Source: Chimonanthus salicifolius (lineage: Eukaryota > Streptophyta > Magnoliopsida > Laurales > Calycanthaceae). Taken from it: a DNA stretch of 64,000 nucleotides. Location of the stretch: NCBI GenBank assembly GCA_013350335.1, contig CM023539.1, positions 16,182,302 through 16,246,301 of the forward strand, in the 5' to 3' direction. The notes under the pieces were generated by a model. The model worked only from the letters and a program-made list of their open reading frames with translations. It was not told the DNA's origin and searched no databases. A program made the position numbers and the translations under genes. Of the stretch, positions 13,343 through 23,546 are shown piece after piece. The first letter of the stretch is position 1, and every line of letters begins with the position of its first letter.

Positions 13343-13429
13343 TCGCGTCGTGACGTCCGCACCCTTTGTCACTTTTATGGAAAAAAAATAGACTCTGATT
13401 TTCGGTGAAAAAGGGGCGGGCGTTACAGT

Positions 13430-13441
13430 TGGTATCAGAGC
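13430..13441 (+). other. Element B primer-binding site (tRNA-iMet)
   Basis: TGGTATCAGAGC starts two bases after the 5' LTR. It is complementary to the 3' end of plant initiator tRNA-Met and identical to the PBS of L and G. Confidence 0.95.
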
Positions 13442-13993
13442 GAATTCGGAAGAATGAACTCTCGAAGTAAGATTAAGACGGTTGCACGTCTCACTGACGG
13501 CTAAGAATCCCAACCGACCGACTCTTCGGAGACCGCTGCACGGGGGCCGGGTTAATTTACTTCGATTGACTCAAACTGAAGTGTTTAATCTGAGAACAAC
13601 AATTGACAGAAAGGAATGATAGCAAGGGAAGAAAGATTCATTCTAGGAGAGATTTATTGAAACATAGCAAGATAGGGTTTACTTCCCCAGAAATGAGAAA
13701 ACATCTAGTTTTTTTTTCCCCCAAATTGATGAAACAGTACTAGATTTATTAGTCATAGCAAAGTAGGAAGTACTTCCCCGGTATTCCCAATTTGAACAAC
13801 AGACAATAGGAATTTAGAGATTCCCCCCCCAGAAACAAAGGAAAAAACAAGTGTGCTTATTTGGCAACTTTCCCCAAACAAAATATATTGTGATATACAT
13901 AAGAAATTCCCCAAAACCGAGATTGGTTTTATTGGAGATTGCATTTGATGATTTTTGGGTTCTAATTGTATTCTATGAATACAAGTGTGTCAA
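13442..13993 (+). other. Element B leader, homologous to that of L
   Basis: Through about 13640 it parallels L's leader (GTAAGATTAAGACGGTT, TCTCACTGACGG, GACTCTTCGGAG). It then continues as a looser relative rich in TTCCCC/CCCCAAA runs. D and G carry the same leader on the minus strand. No gene is visible. Confidence 0.8.
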
Positions 13994-14332
13994 ATGAAGG
14001 GGAGTGTACGGAATTATGGGATAAGGGAAACCCCTAACTGTTTCATAGATTTGGTGTCTACTTCTAGCATAGCAGTTAGCCTGGACTTTCAGGAGGGACC
14101 TCCCGAGGAAGATGAAGAGGATGTAGCATCTCTTCCTGAGGAGAATATGGAAGACTTTCCAATGATAAGAGAGTCGGTAGGGGAAATGGAACCCGATTGT
14201 ATGCACGAGTTGTGCAACTAGGTTGGACACAACTGCACATACTATCCTTACCCTGTTGAAGTGGTATACCCGATTTGTGGACTACATGGACACGGGAAAG
14301 AGAGGACTAACTGTCCTTATATTGGAAGATAG
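13994..14332 (+). pseudogene. Short acidic ORF of unknown function replacing gag in element B
   Basis: From ATG at 13994 a frame of 75 codons ends at TAG (14219-14221), then stays open in the same frame to a second TAG at 14330-14332. The first part has an acidic stretch (PPEEDEEDVASLPEENMEDF). The second part ends with a Cys/His cluster (CGLHGHGKERTNC) resembling a zinc knuckle that lacks its first Cys. I do not recognise the protein and it does not align by eye with the gag of L, D or G. It could be a captured sequence, a degenerate alternative gag, or chance. Its position directly after the leader is where gag should start. Confidence 0.4.
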
Positions 14333-15989
14333 TTAATGATTTTGGGGTTTTAAATGAAGAAAATAAGGGTGATATTAAATTGCACAAGCATACTTGTATT
14401 GTGAGTGCATGTGAATATACATGTGTTGAATTCTTATTGTTGAGTGTATGAGGTGATGAAATGTGGAAAGATTAATAGTTATGATCATACTAATTAAGTG
14501 AGGAAAGAGTATGTAAAAAAAAAAAAAATGTACAATGAGGAACTGCATGCATCAAATGAGGATAAGAGGCATGAACTTTTGATGTGGGGTATATGTTGCA
14601 TATGCTTATGAGTGAGGCAAATGTGAATAAAAAGGGTGGGGAATATTTGTTAATGTGATGTATGGGTATACTTGGGGGATGGTACAATGGCTTTTAGAAA
14701 TGGTTTTTATATTGGCGATAACCCATGGTTTGATAATTTGTCATGACCAAGTGAAGGGATTTATGTTATGACATATAATGGGTGATGATGTAAACGCTTT
14801 GTGAAGGGGTATAAGAGGTTCTCATGTGAACAAAGTGCCATTTGAGAGATGTTGGATAAACAATGTACTTGAAAGGGGACCGGAGTGCATGGGTTAACTT
14901 GTCACATGAAACTCGTGAGAAGATGATATTGTGAGGAGAATGTGTAGGGTCTAGCTTGCAAAGACTAATATATTGTATGAAAAAAAAAAAAAATCTTCTA
15001 TGTATAATGCAAGTGCATTCTCCCAATGTGTAGTATAGATTATGAATAAGTAATGATAGGCCTTGAAATGGATTTATGGCCTTAAAAGGCATGAATGAAT
15101 GATGGACCATGAATTTATGAAAGCATTTTATTTAGTGATTGTATGAGGATTCCTTATGAGGTTATTAAGTTGTGAATTATCAATTGTGCAATGAGTTATA
15201 TGATGTACTTTGATAATTGGTGGTATTCAATGAGTAATCATTGAGGAACAAGGATGTGTTATAGACTATGGGTATGATGATGAGTTGATAAAGTGCCAGG
15301 AGTTGTGAATATGTAGTATGCATGAGAAGGCCGTGATATGCCAATGCGTTTGCTTGGAAACCTAGGTGGAGCTCATGAGTAATTCCAAAGTTTAGGAATT
15401 TATGGATGGTCATGGATGGTCTTCGAATGTATTGGGATGATTTGCTCTGGATGAGTAGCATTATTAATTTTAAAAATCTCTAGGTGTGTGTTGTAAATGG
15501 GGTAGGGTAACCTAATCATAATTAGGTTGAATCACTACATCTTATTAATGTGTTATTTCTTATGATACCCCAAATGGTTGTTTGATGTGAATGGAGGTGA
15601 AAGATCTGGTTACACATGAGTTGTGTTATTCGAAGATGGTGTGTGATTTCAATTCTACGTGGCCTGCTAATGAAGGAATATGAACCGTATGATGTGGTAA
15701 CCATTGATAACGTAGGCATGTAGGGTGGAATTTGGTGGTTGGTGAAATTGGTAATACTTGTGAATATTTTAGTGGTGAATGGGCACTATTTGACATAATC
15801 TAAGTAAGCTTAGATATATCACTGTTTTTATGGAATCTATGAAAATATGTGGAATAATCCAAAAGGGTAGGAAATTAGTATCTATATGATTTGGATTGAT
15901 GTCGGGTATTGGTATTGTAGGAGTTATGAACAAAAAGGGTTAGCCACATAGTGGCTTATATGCAAATAAAGGTATGATTGCTTTTGATA
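14333..15989 (+). other. Unrecognised filler in element B interior
   Basis: About 1.65 kb with no convincing coding frame and two poly(A) runs (about 14516-14528 and 14981-14993). It occupies the place of protease, RT and RNase H, and I see no similarity to those genes in L, D or G. Its origin is unknown; a captured non-coding sequence is possible. Confidence 0.5.
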
Positions 15990-16953
15990 GATAGGCCTAA
16001 GGGAAAGGTTAAGAGTCTAGTGAAACTTGAATGGGAACATGTAGCCATGGACTTTGTAACAGGGCTGCTAAGGTCATCAAGGGACAACGATGCAATATGG
16101 GTCGACACGGTACATCCGAAATATTATCAGACTACATGGTGTACCCCGGACTATTGTGTCCAACAGAGATGGCCGATTCACTAACAAAGTATGGCAGAGC
16201 GTGTAATTGGCTATGGGGACCGACGTGTTGACCAGCACAGTATTCCACCCACACACTGATGGACAATCGGAGAGAACAATACAGATATTGGAGGATATGC
16301 TGAGAGCAGGTATGCGGGATTTCAAGGGTGGATGGGAGAATCGCCTGCCACTGGTGGAGTTCTCCTACAATAACAGTACCTCCAGATGGATCCATTTGAG
16401 GCCTTATATGGTGGGCCGTGTAGATCTCCAGTGCGTTAGACAGAGGTCGGTGAGCCTGCACTGGTTGGACCAAAGTTGCTTGCGGAGACTACGGCGTAGA
16501 TTAAATTTATACGGTAACCTTTACTCACTGCGCAGAGCCGTTATAAGTATTACGCCGACAAGAGGAGAAGTTTCCCCGAGTTTGAGGGGGAGATTTGGTG
16601 CTTTTGGAAGTCTCACCACGGGAGGGACACATGAGACTCAGAAAGAAGGGGAACTGTCGCCTAGATTGTGGGGCCGTTTCCAATCCTAAAGAGGGTGGGG
16701 GAGGTGGCCTATTAGTTAGCACTTCCTCCACAGTAATCATTTTTATGTGATGTGTTTCATGTGTCCGGGTTGAGGAAAATACAAACCCAACCCTTCACAT
16801 GTCTTGAATGTACCAGACGTCGATGTACAAAGCGACGTGATGTGTGTGGAGAAGCCGATCAGAGTGATCGGGAGAGAACAAAGGGTACTGCGGAACTCTT
16901 TGTGTCGATGTTTTGAACCTCTACTTCGCTCGAATTTTCGGGACGAAAATTTT
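15990..16953 (+). pseudogene. Element B integrase remnant
   Basis: The sequence resumes homology to L in the integrase core. WEHVAMDFVTGL supplies the first catalytic Asp, then come [11 protein letters not shown] with the DDE-type Glu and ILEDMLRAG. Reading frames are broken by several small deletions (for example after GDNDAIW-like sequence near 16105, and near 16380) and by frame changes. The GPY/F region is disrupted, and the chromodomain start (VDVQSDVM, about 16820) is truncated by a deletion just before the PPT. RT and RNase H are absent. It cannot encode active integrase. Confidence 0.85.
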
Positions 16954-16962
16954 AAAAGAGGA
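16954..16962 (+). other. Element B polypurine tract
   Basis: AAAAGAGGA lies a few bases before the 3' LTR start at 16969. It follows TTCGGGACGAAAATTTT, which also precedes the PPT of L. Confidence 0.8.
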
Positions 16963-16968
16963 TTGTAT

Positions 16969-19900
16969 TGTAAGGGCCCGGAATTTTTAAAATTAATATA
17001 AATGGGAATATTATTTATTTTAAGGATGAAAATTGGAAAATTGGTGGAGTAAATGGTAAATGGGCCAAAATTTGGATAAAGGCCCAAGTGTGGCCCAATA
17101 GACTATGGTTTGGATTTAAATTTATTTAAATGGGTCAAGAATGGTCAAATTGGGTCAAATACCCATTTGGGACCCAATGGGTCAAGATGGTTATGCTCTA
17201 AGGTAAATGGGCTAGATGGAAATGTAATTGGGCCATAGGCCCAATGGTAATCCACTTAGAGTGAATTCAATGATTTTAAATCACCTAAGTTATTTGGAAT
17301 TAAACAATGGTGATGTGGCCAAGTGGGACCCACCTCCACCTCATCAAGTGAGGTGGCGTGTGGGCCAAGGTTTGGTGGGGCCGGCCACCATGGTTGATTT
17401 GGTCAACCATGGGTGGAGTAATGGACTTAGGCTAAGTACCAATGGATTAACCTAAGTTAATTATCTAATTAATTAAATAATTAAATTATTTAAAATGGTA
17501 GTTAAGAGTGGTCAAAGTGGGGCCATGAGGTGAAGACTCACCTCATCTCAAACTCAAGTGAAACACGTTGGCTTAGTGGTGGTTTAGATAACCACCACCA
17601 TAAAGCATTTTAAATATCTAAGAAAATATCTTAAGGTTGGTGGGTGTCATTAATGTAAAGTAAAAAATGGAGATGAGCTTTGTTGGTGTCTTATTCTCAT
17701 TTTTTTTGTTAACTCCATCCCTCCCACTCCTCCATTGCCGTCCCATGTTCAAGTGAAGGGAGAAAGAGAGCTAAGGAGGAGAGAAGAGAAGAAGAGAAGA
17801 AAGAAGTGGAATTTGGAGGGAAATTACTCTAAGGTCAAGGTTACCATCTCCTCTCTCATCACCTCTCCCTCTCCCTCTCTCAATTTAAACCCTAACTTGG
17901 CTGATCCTAAGGTTGGGGGTTGCCACCATTGATCAAGCCTCTTGACCTATTAAAGATCAAGAGGAAGGAGAGAGGAGGCTAAGGAGACCGACGGGAGCGG
18001 CGGAAATCGGAGGAGACGTCGGATTGTGAGTATTTCTTAAACAAGAAATTTTGGATTTTAGGGTTTAAGAATTGGAATTTATTTTGTATTAATGTAATGG
18101 TGGATAGATAATTTTATGCAATGGAGTTTAAACCCATCAAATGAGAGGGTGGAAGATGGAGAAAACCCTAAATGGGTGAATTAGGGTTAGGGTAAGAAAA
18201 TGACTAAATGGGTTATGTGCATTATGTAAATTATGAAATTAAACATGGAATGGGGTAATTGGAATAAAATTATGGGCCATAGGGTTCGGCCATGTAGTAT
18301 GGCCGAACCCCATGGTGGATGATTTGGTCTTTGATGTAATTGGTTAAGGTTTTAAGAATGGAAAGCAATGAGGGTGTTAAGTTAATGAATTGTAGTAAAT
18401 GAGTGAATGTGGGAAAGGTTTCAAAATGCCTTTTATGATGGAAATGTAAAGGGATTTTATGGCATTGGAGGGCATAGAAAGTGATGGATTGTGAACCATG
18501 GGTTCGGCCATGGTGTATGGCCGAACCCTATGGTGATAATGGTGGATTTAATGGTTATGATTTATGGAGAAATAAATGGGAAAATGTTGATAATTTTGAT
18601 GGACCCAAAGTATGAAATGATACCCTATGGTAATGTTTTACAAATTTTAAATGGGGTTAAAAGGATGGAAAATGGGGAAAGGACACCATGGGTTCTGCCA
18701 TGGTGTATGGCCGAACCCATGGCCCAATTGTAACCCATTGTAGTGGGTTAAATTGGATGATGGATGGTGTTTGTGGCCTCCAAAGGGAATGAATGAGTGA
18801 TGCACTCATTGAAGTTAAATGCATAAGGTAAACCCCATCGGAGGATTTGATGAATTAGGTATTTTGAATCCATGACCCAAATGGTGGATCATTTTTAGGT
18901 CTAAGGTTAATGTGTATGTATGTGATTAAGTAATGGGAATTGGATTAATTAGATGACAAGTTTTAATAGTTTGGTGGGTCATAAATGAACCTAAGTTAGG
19001 GATCTAAGTTTAAAAATCAATTTTGGACTTAATCATGCATGCATAAATGGGTGATTAACCATGGAAAATGAGGTAGTGGCAAAACCGTAATTAAATGCCA
19101 AGTTCAAGAATTCCATGGAGATTGATCATGGAATGAGGGGATCTAATGTGATAACCTTATAAGTGGTTAATAAAGCCTAAGGTGGCTGATTTTAGACATA
19201 TGTACTTAAAAATATATAATGGATTAGGTGGGACCCACAAAACCTAAATGGTGACCGGTTTTTCATAAGGGCTTATAAATGGTTGAAACATGGACTAATG
19301 ATTAGTGTGTAACAAGGTACTGGACATCGCAGGCGGTGCGCGATCGGCGACCGGGTTTGTCGAGCGGAAAAATGTAAAAGGACGCAAGTCGGTATTAGGT
19401 AGGATTCCTACATTTTTGTAAGCCATGGATTGGGTGATGTTTTCTTTAATTTATTTTGGAAAGCATGTGGTTGCCTTTAAGATGAGTTTTGGATTATGTA
19501 TCTTGTGATGTTTTCCTTTAAATTATTTTGGAAATCATGTGAATGTCTTAAGATGCATTTTGGATTAAATATTATGGGATGTTTTTCCCTTTGATTTATT
19601 TGATAATCAAGTAATTGTTTTAAGATGGGTTTTTGTGTTACTATTGAACTACATATATTTACATGGCACACGGCATCTACATCTCATGCTGGCATGGGAG
19701 GGATATGACAGGGAAATGATGAAATGAAACCGGAGTCCATGCTCCGTCGGGGCGACCGATAAACAGCATGGGGACATTTCACATATGTATTATGATACCT
19801 TGATGATGCTTTTCCATCAAGGGGGATGTTGTATTTATTATTGTACCTTGATGATGGTTCTTCCATCAAGGGGGGGATGCCTAGTGTAGATCGCATCTTG

Positions 19901-20641
19901 ATGAGGCTTTTGCATCAAGAGGGTCATGGTACGATGATGGTATGGATTCTATTTGGAATACTATGGATGGTTGGAAAAAGGGACATTCTAGAGTTGAGGA
20001 TGAGATTGATGGGTGGGATTCATGACATAAAACACCATTGCATTACATTGTACCAAATGGCATAATTTTGAGATAATATCTTCTATATGCTTTGTTATTA
20101 CTAATCCATGTGCTAGCCCTACTCGGAGTCCTACTGGGCGCGTGGTCTAACGCCCTACTTCTACCCTAGCCGACGATGCAGGAGATGGCGGCACGGAAGG
20201 ACAGGACGGGAGTCAAGCTCAGGAGCTTGGGAAGGCGGATTCATTATGTTGTTTAAGTTATGTTGGAAAAATGTAATTTGAGTAGCTTAGCTTGTCGGAA
20301 TGTAATAAATTAGATTACTGGCTATGTTTTGGGATTTTATTATGGACATTATGGTTTAGAGGTATTATAGAAATTTAAATGAATGTTATCTTCCTTGCTA
20401 TCTCAAATCTGTAGGATAGTCTTTGTTGTTAATTCCGCACTGAGAAGTAATATTCCTTGAGCTTACATCTACGCGTGAACCGTACTCGTGGACTTGGCTC
20501 CACGCACGCGTAGGGTTGGCCAGTTAAGGGCCGGGCTTTAGAAGCTCGGACTTAACTCGCGTCGTGACGTCCGCGCCCTTTGTCACTTTTATGGAAAAAA
20601 AATAGACTCTGATTTTCGGTGAAAAAGGGGCGGGCGTTACA
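16969..20641 (+). repeat. Element B 3' LTR
   Basis: Same order of landmarks as the 5' LTR, including the GTGAGT site (18026-18031), three TTCGGCCA foldbacks (from about 18282, 18495 and 18685), CTAAC (20147-20151) and the AG at 20168-20169. By eye it differs from the 5' LTR at about nine or ten positions, including one indel in the TATTTATTTT run near its start. The target duplication TCATA follows at 20642-20646. Confidence 0.95.
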
Positions 20642-20646
20642 TCATA

Positions 20647-22425
20647 TGCCAATGATCACCACCCCCCCAACATCTGTATCACACGTCACATTAGTAGTCT
20701 CCTTGATGAAGAAGCCACATCAAGTATTTCTGTCATACCTCCCAACGTATGCCTTATCGGTCCCATCGAATGGAGCGTGGACTCCTTTTACATTTCAACA
20801 TAATATATCTCTCCCCACGTATGCCTTATCGGTCCCACCGAATGGAGCATGGACTCCTCTTACAATTCAACATCATACATCTCTTCCTGTATTTCCATTG
20901 GAATCAATGTGGATTCCTCCCCACGGTTGTATATCGGAAACCCCGAATGGAGTGTGGACTCCTTTTATATGTCCCTCCCATGCCATGCATGAGATGTGAG
21001 TGCAACATGCTATTTCATATTAACATAATAGCCTTAAAATCCATTCTTAAAACATAACCATTTTGATACCAAAAATTGATCATCAATCATGGAAATAAAA
21101 ACCATTGCATGTACATAATCCAAGTGTTTCAACAAGGTAGGAATCCTACCCACGTCCAAGTATTGTATCCTTGCATTTTCGTCAAAATATAAATCGCCAA
21201 TCACGTCAAAGCCGATCGTACACCCATTTGTGAAATTCCATTACCTAAAATTAATTGCATCATATAAAATGGTCAAATTAATTATCCAATTAATTTAAAA
21301 ATACCTTACATCCTTCCATTTAAACTTAATCATTTGGAAAAGAAAAATCATCATAGATAATTTCACTTTTAAAAATCCATCGGTCACCTGTCCGCAGCCC
21401 ATCCTACGGACGGCAGAAACCCGTCCTCAGACCATCCAACCCGTCTACAGAAAATCCATGTCTAGTTTATTATCCGTCCACGGACGGTCGAAACCCTTCC
21501 TGCTGACGATAATGACCCGTCCGCGGACGGTGATACCCGTCCGCCTACAGTGTCATCCGAAATCAGTCCTCATTTTATTTGATGTTTGCCTTATCCTTTC
21601 CTTTTGAAATTTATTTCGTATATTCAACATATATAATGTCATCCATTAATCATGTATGAACATAGTCTTTATTATCACAACTCATTTGTACAACTTATCT
21701 TACCCACCAACAAGGTTAGGGTCTTTTCTTTTCATTCCAAACGCTTAACCATCTTCTTGGATGGATTTTTCTTTTACATTCTATGGCCCATGACATTTTG
21801 GCCAATCTTTTCAATCCAATATGGAACCCCATGGTTTCAGCCATTCCATAGCCGAAAGCATGGTTCCCTTAGCTTCTTTTTAATCAATAACCCTCGTTAA
21901 ACATTACATACCTATTCCGCGTCTCTTCCGTTTCTTTAGGTCTGATCTTGCTCCTCCATCCTTCTCCTTCCTTAGTCCTTGTTCTTCCTCCAAGTCTAGA
22001 GTAATATGTGAGAGAGACAGAGAGAGAGAGATGAAACCTCCTTGTCCTTCAATGGAGCATTCGGCCAAGGTGTTGATTGGGAGAGAGAGAAAATGAGATG
22101 AAAAACTCTATGGATCGGCCAAGGTGGTGTAGTTTGAGAGAGGGAGAGAGAGAGATAGGAGTGGAGATGAGATTTCTTTTGGTCAAGAGGGAGGGAGAGA
22201 GGATCGGCCAAGGAGGGTTTTGGTGGTGTGTGTCTTTTATCTAGCCCTAGCCTCCCAACCACCCACATTAAGGTGTGGTCTTTCCCATGTGTCCCTTGGT
22301 CAACCAAGAAGACACATGGCTTACACTTGGGGCTTGGTCTTTCCCATGCAACTCTTAACTCAAGACTTGAATTTATTCCATAATAAAATAATTCCTTAAC
22401 TCAACTCACTTCACTTAACCCTTTT
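20647..22425 (-). mobile_element. Element D 3' LTR, part 2 (right end deleted)
   Basis: It matches D's other LTR at 34830-35888 (CTTATCGGTCCCACCGAATG repeats, CATGCATGAGATG, GGTAGG-AAT-CCTACC, CGGACGG palindromes). A minus-strand GTATGT donor-like site sits at 21906-21911. It does not reach a TGTTACA terminus. At about 22425 it runs directly into integrase sequence, so a deletion removed the LTR start, the PPT and the integrase C-terminus with its chromodomain. Confidence 0.85.
21474..21530. repeat. CCGTCC-GC-GGACGG palindromes in the D LTR
   Basis: CCGTCCACGGACGG (21474-21487) and the perfect palindrome CCGTCCGCGGACGG (21517-21530) lie among half-sites CCGTCC and GGACGG between about 21380 and 21560. 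A shorter set is in D's other LTR (about 35577-35710). The D LTR is nearly free of TTCGGCCA foldbacks, with one degenerate copy near 21835. Confidence 0.85.
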
Positions 22426-23541
22426 GATAAGCCACTTCCTCCACCCTCTTTTGGATTGGGAACAGTCCCACAAATCTAGGCGACAGTTTCCCTTTCTTCC
22501 CAATTCGCATGTGTCCCTTTCGTGGCGAGACTTTCAAGAATACTGTGTCTCCCACTACAAACTCAAGGAACCTCCTTCTCTTGTCAGCGTAGCTCTTCTG
22601 ACAACTCTGTGCAGTGAGTAGATGCTGTCGTATTAACTTAATTTGTTCCGTGGTCTCTACAACTAGCTCGAGTCTAATAAATGTAGGCTCACCGGCCTCT
22701 GTCCAACACACTGTTGATCTACAGGGTCTACCATACAACACCTCGAATGGAGCTATCTAGAGGCTTCCCTGGTAACTGTTGTTGTAAGAGAACTCAACCA
22801 GTGGTAAGTGATCCTCCCATCCACCTTTGAAGTCTAACATACATGCTCTCAGTATATCCTCCAATGTCTGTATTGTCCTCTCTGACTGACCATCTGTCTA
22901 TGGATGGAAAGCTGTGCTAATCAATAAATTCGTCCCCATAACCGTCTGCATGCTCTGCCACACCCTGCTAGTGAATCGGCCATCTCTGTCGGACACAATA
23001 ATCCTGGGGATACCGTGTAGCCTGATAATATCCTTGAGGTATCGTCGTCCCAAAGTCTCGGATGAATCTGTCATCTTGATGGGAAGAAAGTGTGCAAACT
23101 TGGTCAATCGATCTACCACGACCCATATTGCATCGTTGCCCTTTGATGACCTTGGCAACCCTACCACAAAATCCATGGAAATATGTTCCCATTTCCACTA
23201 TGGCACTGGTAAGGCTTTGAGTAGTCCTGGTGGTTTCTGATGTTCAGTCTTGACCTGCTGACAAGTCAGGCAGTGAGCAACAAACTCTGCCACATCTCTT
23301 TTAAGTCAATGCCACCAATAGTGTCTCTTTAGATCATGATACATCTTGGTGCTACCCGGATGAATAGAGAGTTTGGTTTGGTGTGCCTCGAACAATAACT
23401 CTCTTCTGCAACTCTAAGGCACATATGTCCTGTCTCGGAATAAAAGACCTTGTCCCGGTCGTAATTCCCATTCCGGTACAACCTCACCAGTAGACATTTT
23501 AGCCCAAATCTCTTCTACTTCCGGATCTGTGCGTTGTTCCT
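22426..23541 (-). pseudogene. Element D integrase remnant
   Basis: On the minus strand it encodes broken pieces of integrase: [20 protein letters not shown] with the first catalytic Asp, VSDRDGRF with the second, then YADKRRRFLEF and the [16 protein letters not shown] region near 22460. Stops and frame changes separate them. The C-terminal chromodomain is missing because the region is fused directly to LTR sequence at 22425. The N-terminal side (CQQVKT-type HHCC region) is present around 23250. Solo LTR E separates it from RNase H. Confidence 0.9.
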
Positions 23542-23546
23542 GTTCA

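Larger units (their letters stand above)
9756..13427 (+). repeat. Element B 5' LTR
   Basis: It begins TGTAAGGGCCCGGAATTTTT and ends GGGCGGGCGTTACA. In order it carries: GGGTCAA repeats; a GTGGTGGTT-TAGAT-AACCACCAC foldback (about 10370) just after ACACGTTGG; a CT-rich stretch (about 10620-10670); a GTGAGT donor-like site (10812-10817); three long TTCGGCCA foldbacks (11063-11101, 11281-11320, 11471-11508); GTAGG-N3-CCTAC (12186-12198); a CGGAG/CTCCG foldback near 12520; CTTGATG/CATCAAG foldbacks near 12580-12710; CTAAC (12933-12937) and CCCTAG ending at 12955; AATAAA within TGTAATAAA (13087-13095); and U5 hairpins at 13257-13297 and 13309-13342. Confidence 0.95.
9756..20641 (+). mobile_element. 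Element B: complete LTR-flanked but internally deleted chromovirus
   Basis: A 10.9-kb plus-strand element with two LTRs of 3672 and 3673 bp, PBS, PPT and a perfect 5-bp duplication TCATA (9751-9755 and 20642-20646). The LTRs differ by only about nine or ten changes by eye. The 3.5-kb interior keeps the leader and the 3' part of integrase but has no gag, protease, RT or RNase H. Their place is taken by a short ORF and about 1.6 kb of unrecognised sequence. It is inserted in the 3' LTR of element D. Recent mobility with no polymerase genes implies trans-complementation. Confidence 0.95.

Noticed and set aside
13430..13441. Similarity to tRNA-Met as a tRNA gene
   Set aside because: Only 12 bases match, at a standard PBS position after an LTR. 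There is no cloverleaf.
16132..16473. 113-codon minus-strand ORF over the B integrase remnant
   Set aside because: It is a shadow of the plus-strand integrase homology.
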